From Yersinia ruckeri ATCC 29473 (GTDB lineage: Bacteria > Pseudomonadota > Gammaproteobacteria > Enterobacterales > Enterobacteriaceae): DNA of 64,000 nucleotides. The translations under genes and the position numbers were made by a program. A model generated the notes under the pieces. That model saw only the letters and a program-made list of their open reading frames with translations, did no database searches and was not told the DNA's origin. Where the stretch lies: NCBI RefSeq assembly GCF_000754815.1, contig NZ_KN150747.1, positions 3,134,896-3,198,895 on the forward strand, in the 5' to 3' direction. Positions 50,895 to 59,642 of the stretch are shown here, piece by piece. How positions within the stretch are numbered: the stretch's first letter is position 1; every line of letters starts with the position of its first letter.

Positions 50895-51830
50895 ATGAAT
50901 GTGTTTTTTCCTTTGTTCGCGGTGATCATCTGGTCAATCAATGCTGTGGTCAGCAAAATGTCAGCAACAGCTATCGATCCAGCAGCCATTTCATTTTACC
51001 GCTGGCTACTGGCATTACTTACGTTGTCCCCTTTCCTGTTGATTGGCGTGATTCGTAATTGGCCAGCCATCAAGGTCTATTGGTGGAAGTTACTGATTTT
51101 GGGTTTGTTGGGCATGGTGCTGTATCAAAGCCTGGCCTACTATGCGGCTCACACCGTTAGTGCGCTGTTTATGGGCATTCTCAGTTCGATGATTCCGCTG
51201 CTGACGGTATTGATCAGTATTGTGGTGCTGCGGGTTGCACCTACGGTGGGGATTGCTCTGGGCAGCATATTATCTCTGGGCGGACTGATCTGGCTAATCA
51301 GTGCGGGTGAACCTGGACAATTACTGCAACAGGGGATTGGTAAAGGTGAATTGATGATGCTGGCTGCATCAATCTCTTACGCCTTGTATGGCGTATTAAC
51401 CAAACGCTGGAATATTCAGTTACCGAGCTGGCAATCTCTCTATATGCAGATTGTTTTTGGTGTGCTGCTATTGCTACCCAACTTCCTGTTGGCAACCGAT
51501 GTGCAACTGACGGCGCAAAATATCCCACTGGTGCTGTTTGCTGGTATTCCGGCATCGATTATCGCCCCGTACCTGTGGATTCACGGCGTTATGCGTTTGG
51601 GTGCTAATACCGCCTCGATCTTTATGAACCTGACGCCGGTATTTACCGCGATTATTGCCGTAAGTTTTCTGCACGAACAGTTGCACAGCTACCACTTGAT
51701 AGGCGGTGGCATTACGCTGGCCGGGGTGATTCTTGCCCAACGCCTACGCATTCCGTTGCGTAAAACTCGCACGCCTATCGTTGAAATCAAGATTGATGCT
51801 CCGGTCGGTAAACCGGCGGATAAAGCCTGA
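50895..51830 (+). CDS. EamA/DMT-family transporter
   Basis: A drug/metabolite-transporter superfamily protein with ten membrane helices in two EamA repeats (about residues 1-135 and 145-285). The ATG at 50895 (MNVFFPLFAVIIWSINAVVS) gives 311 residues. An ATG 5 codons earlier (50880) is also open with a GAG upstream. IDPAAISFYRWLLALLTL and APYLWIHGVMRLGANTAS are typical EamA blocks. It is divergent from the AraC regulator. Probable role is export of an amino acid or related metabolite; the substrate is unknown. Confidence 0.88.
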   Translation: MNVFFPLFAVIIWSINAVVSKMSATAIDPAAISFYRWLLALLTLSPFLLIGVIRNWPAIKVYWWKLLILGLLGMVLYQSLAYYAAHTVSALFMGILSSMIPLLTVLISIVVLRVAPTVGIALGSILSLGGLIWLISAGEPGQLLQQGIGKGELMMLAASISYALYGVLTKRWNIQLPSWQSLYMQIVFGVLLLLPNFLLATDVQLTAQNIPLVLFAGIPASIIAPYLWIHGVMRLGANTASIFMNLTPVFTAIIAVSFLHEQLHSYHLIGGGITLAGVILAQRLRIPLRKTRTPIVEIKIDAPVGKPADKA

Positions 51831-51844
51831 TTTACTCGATGGAA

Positions 51845-52873
51845 TCAAACTCCCCGCCCAGCAGTGGTCACACTCTCGGGCTGGGGAAGCCGCGGCTCTT
51901 TTTGCCGGAGTAATAACACCCCGCCCATCACCAGGCCACTGCCAATCATCTGTAATAACGACATTCTCTCATTCAGCAGGAAGTAGGCCAAAACCGCAGT
52001 AAACACCAATTCCATTGATAGAATCAGGCTGGCAACGGCTAACGGCAATGTTTTCAAACTGAGGTTATACAACCCGAATCCCAATAAGGTTGGCCCGGCG
52101 GCCAATACCAGTAACAGCCCCCAACCGCGCCAATCCACGCCTTCACTGCCGTGGGAGAAAAACCAGATATCCCCAACCATGCTCTGCAATACCGGTAACG
52201 GGAACCACAGTAGCATCTGATTAAAAATCAGTTGGTAGACGGCAGAAAACCCAAAGACATACAAAATGGTATTCCAGACCGGATAATTGCGTTCAGTCGC
52301 AATTCGCCCAGCCAGCGTATAAAAACTGTAACCAATACCGGAAAGCAATCCGACGCCAAGCCCAATCAGGTTAAACTCTGCGGCCGTCAGGTTGCTACCG
52401 TTGCTCACCAGAAAACATCCCAGCAAACTGACGGCAATCACGCCCAGTTCCCCCCAGCTCAGGTATTCCTGATAAAATATCCAGCCGAGAAATACGGTAA
52501 AACCTACTGAGCAATACAGCAATATCGTGGAAATGGACGCGCCATTGAGCACTACAGACTCGGTCCACAAACCATTAAATATGGCCAATAACAGCCCATA
52601 ACCGGCATAAAACGGCACTTGTTGCCAATGCAGTTTTGCCCACGCTGGCCGAATGAGTAATAACACCGGCAATAACACCACCGCCACCAGCGCCGCCCGC
52701 CAAAAAGCCAGCACCGACGTTGGTAAATGATAATCATCGGTCAAAACCCGAATAATGATGCCAGTAAAAGCCAGCAATATGGCACTGGTGATCGCCAACA
52801 GATAACCCTGCCGCCTGCCAGACAGCAGCCCACGATGTATTGAAACAGCGGAGATATCAGAGGTAATAGCCAT
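51845..52873 (-). CDS. EamA/DMT-family transporter
   Basis: A second EamA/DMT transporter, 342 residues with ten membrane helices. An N-terminal extension of about 20 residues comes before the first helix (GYLLAITSAILLAFTGIIIR). LILSMELVFTAVLAYFLLNE is the typical C-terminal repeat block. Its stop lies 14 bp from the end of the convergent DMT gene. It is divergent from a MocR-type regulator whose family often controls such exporters. GAGGG precedes the ATG. The substrate is unknown. Confidence 0.88.
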   Translation of the reverse strand: MAITSDISAVSIHRGLLSGRRQGYLLAITSAILLAFTGIIIRVLTDDYHLPTSVLAFWRAALVAVVLLPVLLLIRPAWAKLHWQQVPFYAGYGLLLAIFNGLWTESVVLNGASISTILLYCSVGFTVFLGWIFYQEYLSWGELGVIAVSLLGCFLVSNGSNLTAAEFNLIGLGVGLLSGIGYSFYTLAGRIATERNYPVWNTILYVFGFSAVYQLIFNQMLLWFPLPVLQSMVGDIWFFSHGSEGVDWRGWGLLLVLAAGPTLLGFGLYNLSLKTLPLAVASLILSMELVFTAVLAYFLLNERMSLLQMIGSGLVMGGVLLLRQKEPRLPQPESVTTAGRGV

Positions 52874-52942
52874 AGCACCCTCAAGAATAACGATGAATAG
52901 AGTTTGATACGGATTCTACGCCGACGTTATTTCGAGAACAGA

Positions 52943-53038
52943 GCCACTTGCCATAAAATCATGCAGGCCACTTTTTGGCATTTGAAGCGGCATTAACATT
53001 GGGTATAGTGAAATATTCATTCTCGATATAAGCCACTT
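52943..53038. promoter_or_regulatory. Three direct GCCACTT repeats between DMT exporter and MocR regulator
   Basis: GCCACTT occurs at 52943-52949, 52967-52973 and 53032-53038, all in the same orientation, with spacings of 24 and 65 bp. MocR-family proteins (GabR, TauR, PdxR) bind direct repeats, so these are good operator candidates in the 211-bp divergent gap. Confidence 0.6.
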
Positions 53039-53084
53039 TGACCTCAACGAGTCACTGGGCAAAAGCCTCTCTTGATGAGCCGTT

Positions 53085-54560
53085 ATGCATATTCCTTTAG
53101 ACCGCAGGCAAGATATTCCGCTGTATTTACAAATTGAAGAAGCTTTACGACGAGCCATTTTGAGCGGTGTTTTCGCCGATGGCGATCGCTTGCCTTCTAC
53201 CCGTAAACTGGCCACCGAACTATCGGTCAGCCGCTTAACCGTGGATAGCGCCTATGCAGAACTGGCAGCCAAAGGATTTTTACAGCAGCGGCCGGGCAGT
53301 GGGACTTATGTGCGCCATTTGCAAACTTTGCCGAGCCAACCACACCCAGGGCTACAGGCCGATCTCCCTCTGGATCGCTACACCACCATGACGTCACGGT
53401 TAGATGGTTTTGCCGATATTGCCTTACCGCACGGAACCATCAATTTTGCGGCGGGAATTGGCAGCCCCAAAATTTTTCCACTGGAAGAGTTTCGTCAAAT
53501 TCTGCAATCCATTTTACGTCGCCACGCCGAGGAGGCATTCAGCTATGGCGACTACTGCGGTTATTATCCGCTGCGGGATACCCTTGGCCGGATTTTATCC
53601 ACGCAGGGTATTCCCACCCGTGCAGAGCAGATTCTGATCACCAACGGCTCCCAGCACGCCATCAGTCTGATCAGTCAGTCACTGCTTTTTCCTGGCGATA
53701 CGGTCTTTGTGGAAGATCCTACCTATGCCGAAGCGCTGGCGCTGTTTCGCCTGCATCAGGTCAATATTGTGGCAATCCCCAGCGATCAGCAGGGAATGCA
53801 AGTTGATTTACTGCCTGAGCTGTTGGCACAGCATCGGCCCAAACTGATTTATTGCATTCCTAACTTTCAGAATCCCACTGGTCGCTGCATGAGCGAAGCT
53901 CGTCGTTATCAGTTGCTGAACTACGCCAGAGAGACAAACACGGTGATTCTGGAAGACGATTTTGTTGGCGATTTACGTTATAGCGGTAAACATTTACCGT
54001 CATTGCGGGCACTGGCGGGTAGCGGCGAGGTGATTTACGTCAGTACCTTTTCCAAGATGCTGTTACCGAGTATGCGCATCGGTTATTTAGTGGCAGATAG
54101 CGCACACTATGGCACGTTGGCTCGGCTAAAACACGTTGACAGTTTCACCAGTTCCAATCTGATACAGCGGGCACTGGATGCCTTTGTCACCGTCGGTCGT
54201 TACGATAAACAACTGCGCCGCGCCTGCACGCTGTTTTGTCAGCATCGGGATGCAATGGTGGCGGCACTCCAGCGCCATCTGCCTGACGGCTGCCGATTTG
54301 ATATTCCCGATGGTGGCCTGTTTATCTGGCTTCAGTTGCCGACCGATGTTGCGGTAAGCGCATTAATACCCCAGGCCTGGCAACAAGGCGTGACCTTCGC
54401 CCGCGGTAGCTGTTTTTATGCTGAAGCACAACGGGGAGATTTTGCCCTACGATTAAACTTCGCCGCGAATAGTCCTGAATTGATTGAAGAAGGTATTGCA
54501 CGTCTGGCTCGGGCGATAAGGACATACCGCGCACAGAAAGCCGTGGAAATCATCGCCTAA
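53085..54560 (+). CDS. MocR-family PLP-dependent transcriptional regulator
   Basis: A 491-residue MocR/GabR-type regulator. A GntR-like winged helix (about residues 11-75, GDRLPSTRKLATELSVSRLT) is fused to a class I aminotransferase-like domain (about 115-480). The PLP-binding lysine is K324 in STFSKMLLPSMRIGYL. IPNFQNPTGRCMS and EDDFVGDLRY are the other cofactor contacts. It is divergent from a DMT transporter, with three direct repeats in between. The effector may be an amine or amino acid. The best-known relatives are PdxR, GabR and TauR; which one it matches cannot be decided by eye. Confidence 0.9.
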   Translation: MHIPLDRRQDIPLYLQIEEALRRAILSGVFADGDRLPSTRKLATELSVSRLTVDSAYAELAAKGFLQQRPGSGTYVRHLQTLPSQPHPGLQADLPLDRYTTMTSRLDGFADIALPHGTINFAAGIGSPKIFPLEEFRQILQSILRRHAEEAFSYGDYCGYYPLRDTLGRILSTQGIPTRAEQILITNGSQHAISLISQSLLFPGDTVFVEDPTYAEALALFRLHQVNIVAIPSDQQGMQVDLLPELLAQHRPKLIYCIPNFQNPTGRCMSEARRYQLLNYARETNTVILEDDFVGDLRYSGKHLPSLRALAGSGEVIYVSTFSKMLLPSMRIGYLVADSAHYGTLARLKHVDSFTSSNLIQRALDAFVTVGRYDKQLRRACTLFCQHRDAMVAALQRHLPDGCRFDIPDGGLFIWLQLPTDVAVSALIPQAWQQGVTFARGSCFYAEAQRGDFALRLNFAANSPELIEEGIARLARAIRTYRAQKAVEIIA

Positions 54561-54572
54561 AAACCATAAAAA

Positions 54573-54618
54573 ACTGCACCTTACTGAGTTGAGCGTCCAA
54601 CTTTTGGGGTGCAGTCCA
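54573..54618. mobile_element. Short relic resembling an IS150-group (IS3 family) end
   Basis: On the minus strand ACTGCACCCCAAAAGTTGGA resembles the IS150-type terminal repeat (ACTGCACCCATTTTGTTGGA as I recall). GGTGCAGT is met again at the other side (ACTGCACC at 54573-54580, GGTGCAGT at 54608-54615), with A/T-rich flanks. No transposase frame is present. The 46-bp piece lies between the convergent MocR and scsD genes, and its hairpin may serve as a terminator. Confidence 0.45.
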
Positions 54619-54651
54619 TCACCGATCAGGCGGTTTATTATTGACTCCCGT

Positions 54652-55152
54652 TTAGAGTCCAGCCCACCACAGCCGCAATTTCATCCCCCAATAACTGGTC
54701 CAGCCACTGGTACTGCTGACCAGTTCACCGCGATACAGGATGGCGAGGGTTGGTGTGACGCCGATCTGCCACTTGGCGGATAACTGTCCCATCGGATCGT
54801 TAATCACTGGCAATCTCTGTCCTTTTTTCGTCAGCCATTGTTCCACCTGCCGATCGTTACCCGAACGTAGCGCCACGGTGATGACATTTTCCCCGTCCGC
54901 GACCAGCGTGTTGACGCTGGGCGTAGTGAATTTGCACACCCCGCACCAACTGGCCCAAAAATACACCAGCAGCGGTTTGTCCTCACTCAGTGCTTGCAGA
55001 GAAACCGTTTCGCCGTTCAACATCACCAACGGCTCGCTTCCCCAATTCGGTGGGACTTGCGGGCTGCGCAGCCAATCCATACCCAAGGAGAGCACCAGAA
55101 CCATCGCCAACAATATCGCCAATTGATATCCCCAGCGTTTTAGCCGATTCAT
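54652..55152 (-). CDS. scsD: Thioredoxin-like disulfide oxidoreductase ScsD
   Basis: ScsD is a membrane-anchored thioredoxin-fold protein of the Scs copper-tolerance/disulfide system. The 166 residues carry one N-terminal membrane helix (about 9-27), then a TlpA-like domain. Its active site is C70-GV-C73 in YFWASWCGVCKF, with the cis-proline loop IGVTPTLAIL. The gene overlaps scsC by 4 bp at its start and is the last of the cluster. The probable site of action is the periplasmic face of the inner membrane. Confidence 0.9.
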   Translation of the reverse strand: MNRLKRWGYQLAILLAMVLVLSLGMDWLRSPQVPPNWGSEPLVMLNGETVSLQALSEDKPLLVYFWASWCGVCKFTTPSVNTLVADGENVITVALRSGNDRQVEQWLTKKGQRLPVINDPMGQLSAKWQIGVTPTLAILYRGELVSSTSGWTSYWGMKLRLWWAGL

Positions 55153-55871
55153 TTCGCGCCCCGTGCCAATTGCGCTTTGACCTGCTCTTCCAACTGCTCA
55201 TAGGAAATAGCGCCAGACATCATCTGATCGCCGATTAATGTCGCTGGCGTCCCTTGAATACCCAGTTGATCGGCCAGGCGTAAATTGGTGCGTAATACAT
55301 CCAAACTTTGCTCTGTCGGCTCCACCGCAATCACCCCGGTTTTTTTCTGGGCAGCGGCAATGCTGGCGGCATCATGAGTGCCCTTTTTAGCCATCAGACG
55401 TTGATGGAAAGGCAAGAACTGATCCGGATGTTGCTGCCACAACGTCAGTGCTACCTGCGCACTGCGTAATGAACTTTCCCCTTTAAATGGCAAGGGTTTA
55501 ATAACCAGTGCAACTTGCGGGTAGTTCTTCACGATCTTTTCCAGTAACCGATCAAAGGTTTTGCAATACGGACAATTGTAATCCGTAAAGGAAACCAGCG
55601 TGAGTTGTGGCTTTGCTGCGCCCAATCGTGGGCTACCGGGGTCTTGATATAGATCTTTTTCATTGGCTTTAATAAAGGTGGCAAGTTGCTTTCCCTGCTC
55701 TTCATTGGCCTTTTGCTGCCAAGCGTTCACCGACTGCTCAAGAATGTTCGGATTGGATATCAGGGTTTCACCGATCAATTCTTTAATGCGCTGTTCCTGT
55801 TCTGGCGTAAAAGGCGCCGCCAATACGGGTGCGGTCATCAGGGAAAGTACCAGTAGCGTGATCATTTTCAT
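55149..55871 (-). CDS. scsC: DsbA-family periplasmic protein ScsC
   Basis: ScsC is a periplasmic DsbA-like protein of the Scs system. Related proteins act as disulfide isomerases or copper-binding redox proteins kept reduced by ScsB. The 240-residue precursor has an 18-19-residue signal peptide (MKMITLLVLSLMTAPVLA). A helical stalk (about 22-75) in homologues drives trimer formation. The DsbA domain follows, with the active site C100-PY-C103 and the cis-Pro loop IQGTPATLIGD. Its ATG shares a base with the scsB stop (TAATG), so translation is coupled. Confidence 0.92.
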   Translation of the reverse strand: MKMITLLVLSLMTAPVLAAPFTPEQEQRIKELIGETLISNPNILEQSVNAWQQKANEEQGKQLATFIKANEKDLYQDPGSPRLGAAKPQLTLVSFTDYNCPYCKTFDRLLEKIVKNYPQVALVIKPLPFKGESSLRSAQVALTLWQQHPDQFLPFHQRLMAKKGTHDAASIAAAQKKTGVIAVEPTEQSLDVLRTNLRLADQLGIQGTPATLIGDQMMSGAISYEQLEEQVKAQLARGAK

Positions 55872-57904
55872 TATTGGATTCCTTTAGCTGAGGCTAAAAC
55901 GTCTAACAGGGATTCACGGTTCAATAGCGGAGACAACACCACCCCTTGTGGGCGGCTTGGGCCATAGACTTGGTTGAAGGGCACGGCAACGCTGCCACGC
56001 TTACGTAGGAATGCGCTCATTTCAGGCGACGAGTGGGTCCAGTCACCGCGTAAGGCCACCACGTCGTCCGCCATCAAGGCTTTCTGCACATCGCTACGCA
56101 TAAGTACATTGATTTTGTTGACTTTACAGGTCACGCACCACTCGGCAGTAACATCGACAAATACCCGCTTATTCTGCGCCAGCGCCTGCTGGATAGCCGT
56201 TTCACTCAGTGGTTGCCACTGCACATCATCATGCAAAGGCTGTCGCCATCTTTCTGCCGTCAATGCCCCGAGCAGTAAGAGCGCACCTATCACCAACAGG
56301 CTGATTAAACCGGTGATCAGCGCCAGACGTCGTCCGTAATGACGACCCATAGCCAGCAGCAACGCCAGCAGTAAAATCGCGGCGCTAATTAATGTCCACA
56401 ACGTCCCGATATGGCTGCTCATCAGACTGATAAGCCACAGGCAGGAGGCTAGCATCAATAGCCCCAGCACGATTCTCAGATGCAGCATCCAACGGCCAGG
56501 CTTTGGCAAACACAGCGCCAACTTCGGCCAAGTAGCGATTGCCAACCACGGCAGACTCATCCCAATACCGAGAGCAGTAAAGATTCCCCACAGCGCTGGT
56601 AGCGGCGCCGCCAGTGCAAACGCCACGGCGGTACCGAGGAAAGGTGCTGAACAAGGTGTTGCCAATAATGTAGCCAGTGCGCCTTGCCAAAAATGGCCAC
56701 CCAGCCCATTACCGCCGTGAGTGGCAATCCGGGTGTTGAGGGAAGAAGAGAGACGCACTTCAAACAAACCGAACAGGTTAGCGCTGAATAATGCGGTGAC
56801 CAGCACCATAAAACCGATAAACCACGGATTCTGGAACTGAATTCCCCAACCGAGCGCATGGTTGCCCAAGCGTAAAACCGTCATCAGTAGCGCCAATAAC
56901 CAGAAGGAAGTCAGAATCCCCAGCGATGACGACAGGAACTGCAACCGTACTCCACGGCGACTTTGGTGCTCAACCTGCAATACCGAACCCAGCTTCATCG
57001 CCAGCACAGGCAGTACGCAAGGCATCAGGTTCAAAATCAGGCCACCGATCAGCGCGATAACGAGCCACTGCCAATAGGCGGTAGTTGAACCGGGCAGGAT
57101 TAAGGCTTCCCCCAAAGTTACCGTGGCTTCCTGCGCCATACCGCCATTGCTGATCACCAGCGTAAGCGGCTTACCACGCAGATCTGGCGCGCTATCACCC
57201 CAACCGTCACTGGTCGGCACCCGCACAGCCAATTGTTCACCGGTGACCACCACCTCGGGTTTACCCAATTCAGCATCAGTTATCCCGTCGAAAAAGACCA
57301 TCGGTTGTTGCCAGCCAGCACTGCGCTGGGCAAGGATTTGTATCTCTCCGTTGCCATAGCCCGCACTGATTTCATCGGCTAAACCAGTTGCGACTGGCAC
57401 CTGCCCCATCGCCTGAGCGAAGTCGTGATCAAAACGGGGATCGTAGCCCGGTTTGCTCAAATCGAGACTGAAGGGATAATCCGTCAGGATGCACACATTG
57501 CTACAGGTAGACAACGTCAAGGTTCCCGCCAGCACGCCGGAAGGAGCCGCTGAAATCACTATCGGCAGCGCGACCTGCTGCTGGTAGCCTTGTGTGGAAA
57601 TGCCCGATACGTCAAAACGCTGAGGCGTCGGCCAATGCCACTTGACCTCAGCTAATGGTTGCGCCCAAGTGATCGAAGGCGCAATCCCGCCTTCTCCCGG
57701 CGAACGCCAGTAGGTTTTCCAGCCTTTCTCCAGCGCGACTGACAGCAACAGTCGAGTCTCACCCTCAGCAATGGGTTCGGTGCGCAAGCGCACCTTGGCA
57801 TGGTCATTTAACGGGCTGATCAGCCAACCGCTGTCTGCCGCCCACAGGTTTGGCAGCCATAGTAGCAACAGACAGTACAGGGCTGTCTTACATAGATTAC
57901 GCAT
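55871..57904 (-). CDS. scsB: DsbD-like transmembrane disulfide reductase ScsB
   Basis: ScsB passes electrons from cytoplasmic thioredoxin across the inner membrane to ScsC. The ATG at 57904 follows GGAG by 6 bp and gives 677 residues; the frame is open to 57937. A signal peptide ends near the WAADSG segment. A large periplasmic domain (to about residue 260) contains the Cys pair CSNVC. About eight membrane helices carry the redox cysteines in LMPCVLPVLAMKL and TPCSAPFLGTAVAF. The C-terminal thioredoxin domain has C590-VT-C593. Confidence 0.93.
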   Translation of the reverse strand: MRNLCKTALYCLLLLWLPNLWAADSGWLISPLNDHAKVRLRTEPIAEGETRLLLSVALEKGWKTYWRSPGEGGIAPSITWAQPLAEVKWHWPTPQRFDVSGISTQGYQQQVALPIVISAAPSGVLAGTLTLSTCSNVCILTDYPFSLDLSKPGYDPRFDHDFAQAMGQVPVATGLADEISAGYGNGEIQILAQRSAGWQQPMVFFDGITDAELGKPEVVVTGEQLAVRVPTSDGWGDSAPDLRGKPLTLVISNGGMAQEATVTLGEALILPGSTTAYWQWLVIALIGGLILNLMPCVLPVLAMKLGSVLQVEHQSRRGVRLQFLSSSLGILTSFWLLALLMTVLRLGNHALGWGIQFQNPWFIGFMVLVTALFSANLFGLFEVRLSSSLNTRIATHGGNGLGGHFWQGALATLLATPCSAPFLGTAVAFALAAPLPALWGIFTALGIGMSLPWLAIATWPKLALCLPKPGRWMLHLRIVLGLLMLASCLWLISLMSSHIGTLWTLISAAILLLALLLAMGRHYGRRLALITGLISLLVIGALLLLGALTAERWRQPLHDDVQWQPLSETAIQQALAQNKRVFVDVTAEWCVTCKVNKINVLMRSDVQKALMADDVVALRGDWTHSSPEMSAFLRKRGSVAVPFNQVYGPSRPQGVVLSPLLNRESLLDVLASAKGIQ

Positions 57905-57953
57905 TATTTTCTCCAAAAATAGATTAATCACACTCAATAACGTGGCGGAGTGA

Positions 57954-58307
57954 CTATTCCCGGAAAATGCAAAATCGGAGATGCACCCTTAATTGACTGG
58001 GTGAAATAGCTCGCGGAGGCGGCAACCTCAGCATGTATGGAGCCATCACCAGCAAGGTCAGCAACAACAGACCCAGAGCGAAATACACCTGTTCGAATAA
58101 CACCAGCGGAGTGGTTAACAGGGATTTGGCACTGAGTTCGCAGGATGTTTGCGAGGCTTCGGCTTCAGGTGAAGTTTGACTGATGGTGGTGAGGCCAATT
58201 GATTGTTCCAACGCCGGTATGCCCACCATGCGCTGCGACATACAGATAAGTATGACCAGACAAGCCAGACAAAAAAACCATGTTGCAATGCGTTGTTGAC
58301 GAACCAT
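57954..58307 (-). CDS. scsA: Copper-sensitivity suppressor ScsA-like membrane protein
   Basis: A small membrane protein of 117 residues with an N-terminal helix (about 8-24) and a second near 73-92, separated by a loop with CELSAKSLLTTP. The tail is basic and ends CIFRE. Size, loop motif and location before scsB match ScsA of Salmonella as I remember it; its role in the pathway is not defined. It starts the minus-strand scsABCD cluster, 49 bp before scsB. A palindrome lies upstream in the gap shared with flk. Confidence 0.82.
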   Translation of the reverse strand: MVRQQRIATWFFCLACLVILICMSQRMVGIPALEQSIGLTTISQTSPEAEASQTSCELSAKSLLTTPLVLFEQVYFALGLLLLTLLVMAPYMLRLPPPRAISPSQLRVHLRFCIFRE

Positions 58308-58347
58308 TTCAATCCCATCTATCGTGGAGTGTTCATCTTAGCGTAAT

Positions 58348-58364
58348 AATTGATATTATCAATT
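58348..58364. promoter_or_regulatory. Perfect 17-bp palindrome in the scsA/flk divergent gap
   Basis: AATTGATA-T-TATCAATT is a perfect odd-centre palindrome about 40 bp upstream of scsA and 134 bp upstream of flk. It resembles an A/T-rich operator. It is not in phase with a Fur box, and no CpxR-type GTAAA repeat was seen. The regulator is unknown. Confidence 0.55.
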
Positions 58365-58497
58365 CCAACAACAAAAAGATTCACCATATAAAAACATTGC
58401 AGGTTGTATTGATTGGACTAATTTACAGGTATTATATGCTCGGCCTGCGCCAATCGCCGGGTAACGATGATTTCATTCCTTGCGAAGGACGGGTGAT

Positions 58498-59535
58498 ATG
58501 CAACCCTTGAACGGCCCAAGTGCCCCAATGACCAGCGATCGCACCACCGCACCAACCAAAGCGCCCATGTTAAATAGCGCTGACGACCAGGCGTTAACAC
58601 CGGCTCAACGTACAACGCTGGAAAAATTGATTGTGCGTATTATGGCACTGACACCGGTTAAATCTGCCGAGATCTGGGCGACACTGCGTCATGACCTGTC
58701 CCTCAACCACACAGCAGAACTGCTGACGCGTCATTTTCAACCGGCGGAACAACTGCTGCAAACCCGCCTAGGACTAGCGCAGGAAAATCACGCTAATCAT
58801 CAGTTGCGCCAACAGTTAACCGATCTGCTGCCGCAGGGGAATAATCGTCAAGCGGTCAGTGATTTTATTCGTCAGAATTTCGGCCATACCGTTCTCAGTC
58901 AACTGAGTCATCAGCAATTACAGCAAGTTTTAGCGTTACTGCAATCCGGCACGCTAACGATTCCACCGCCGCAACAGACTCCGATAACTGACCGCCCGTT
59001 ATTGCCAGCCGAACATCAAAGCCTGCAATCGCTGGTGGCCAAACTCAGCGCCGCCACTGGTGAGCAACCGGCCAAAATCTGGCAAGGGTTATTTGAGATG
59101 ATCGGTAGCAAACCTGGCGATCCCCTTCCTGCTCGTCACTTCCCACTGATGAGCCAGTTTTTGCAAACCAAGATGACACTCAGTCAGCAAGCTGCGCCGA
59201 CGTTGGTTAATCTACAAACTGCATTAAAACAGCCCGTTGATAGTCAGGAACAACAACAGTTAACCGATTATTGCCAACAGCGTTTTCAGGCTAGCCCGAC
59301 CACGCCGCTGACTCAAACTCAACTAAACGACATAATTAATCTGCTGTTTACCAACCGTCTGGATAAAGCCATTAGCGCGCAGCGTAGCACCGAAGATCAA
59401 GGCCCGACTCAGCCGTTATACAATCCGTTTATCGCCGCACTGCCCGTTCCATTACAACCGCTACTGAAAAAACCGTCTTTGGCCTTTATTGCTTTGCTCA
59501 TTGTCATAGGGCTGCTATTTATGCTGTTCCTATAG
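58498..59535 (+). CDS. flk: Flagellar regulatory protein Flk
   Basis: Flk is a tail-anchored inner-membrane protein that, in Salmonella, keeps the flagellar anti-sigma factor FlgM from leaving before hook completion. The frame opens at a TTG (58480), but the ATG at 58498 has AAGGA 8 bp upstream and gives 345 residues (E. coli 331). GNNRQAVSDFIRQNFG and DRPLLPAEHQSLQSLVAKL match E. coli Flk. The protein is Q-rich and ends in one membrane helix (LAFIALLIVIGLLFMLFL). Confidence 0.95.
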   Translation: MQPLNGPSAPMTSDRTTAPTKAPMLNSADDQALTPAQRTTLEKLIVRIMALTPVKSAEIWATLRHDLSLNHTAELLTRHFQPAEQLLQTRLGLAQENHANHQLRQQLTDLLPQGNNRQAVSDFIRQNFGHTVLSQLSHQQLQQVLALLQSGTLTIPPPQQTPITDRPLLPAEHQSLQSLVAKLSAATGEQPAKIWQGLFEMIGSKPGDPLPARHFPLMSQFLQTKMTLSQQAAPTLVNLQTALKQPVDSQEQQQLTDYCQQRFQASPTTPLTQTQLNDIINLLFTNRLDKAISAQRSTEDQGPTQPLYNPFIAALPVPLQPLLKKPSLAFIALLIVIGLLFMLFL

Positions 59536-59642
59536 CACTTCACCAGCTCAGGTGCCTTGCCTAGGTCGGTTTATCACCCGAATGAATTGCCCCTAAACTG
59601 GCTCATTGGTTAGCCATGCGGGGCAACAACGCCTCAAACGAT

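Noticed and set aside
59587-59626. Long imperfect hairpin between flk and lpxO (TTGCCCC ... GGGGCAA)
   Set aside because: Large internal loops and no U-run, so I could not call it a terminator.
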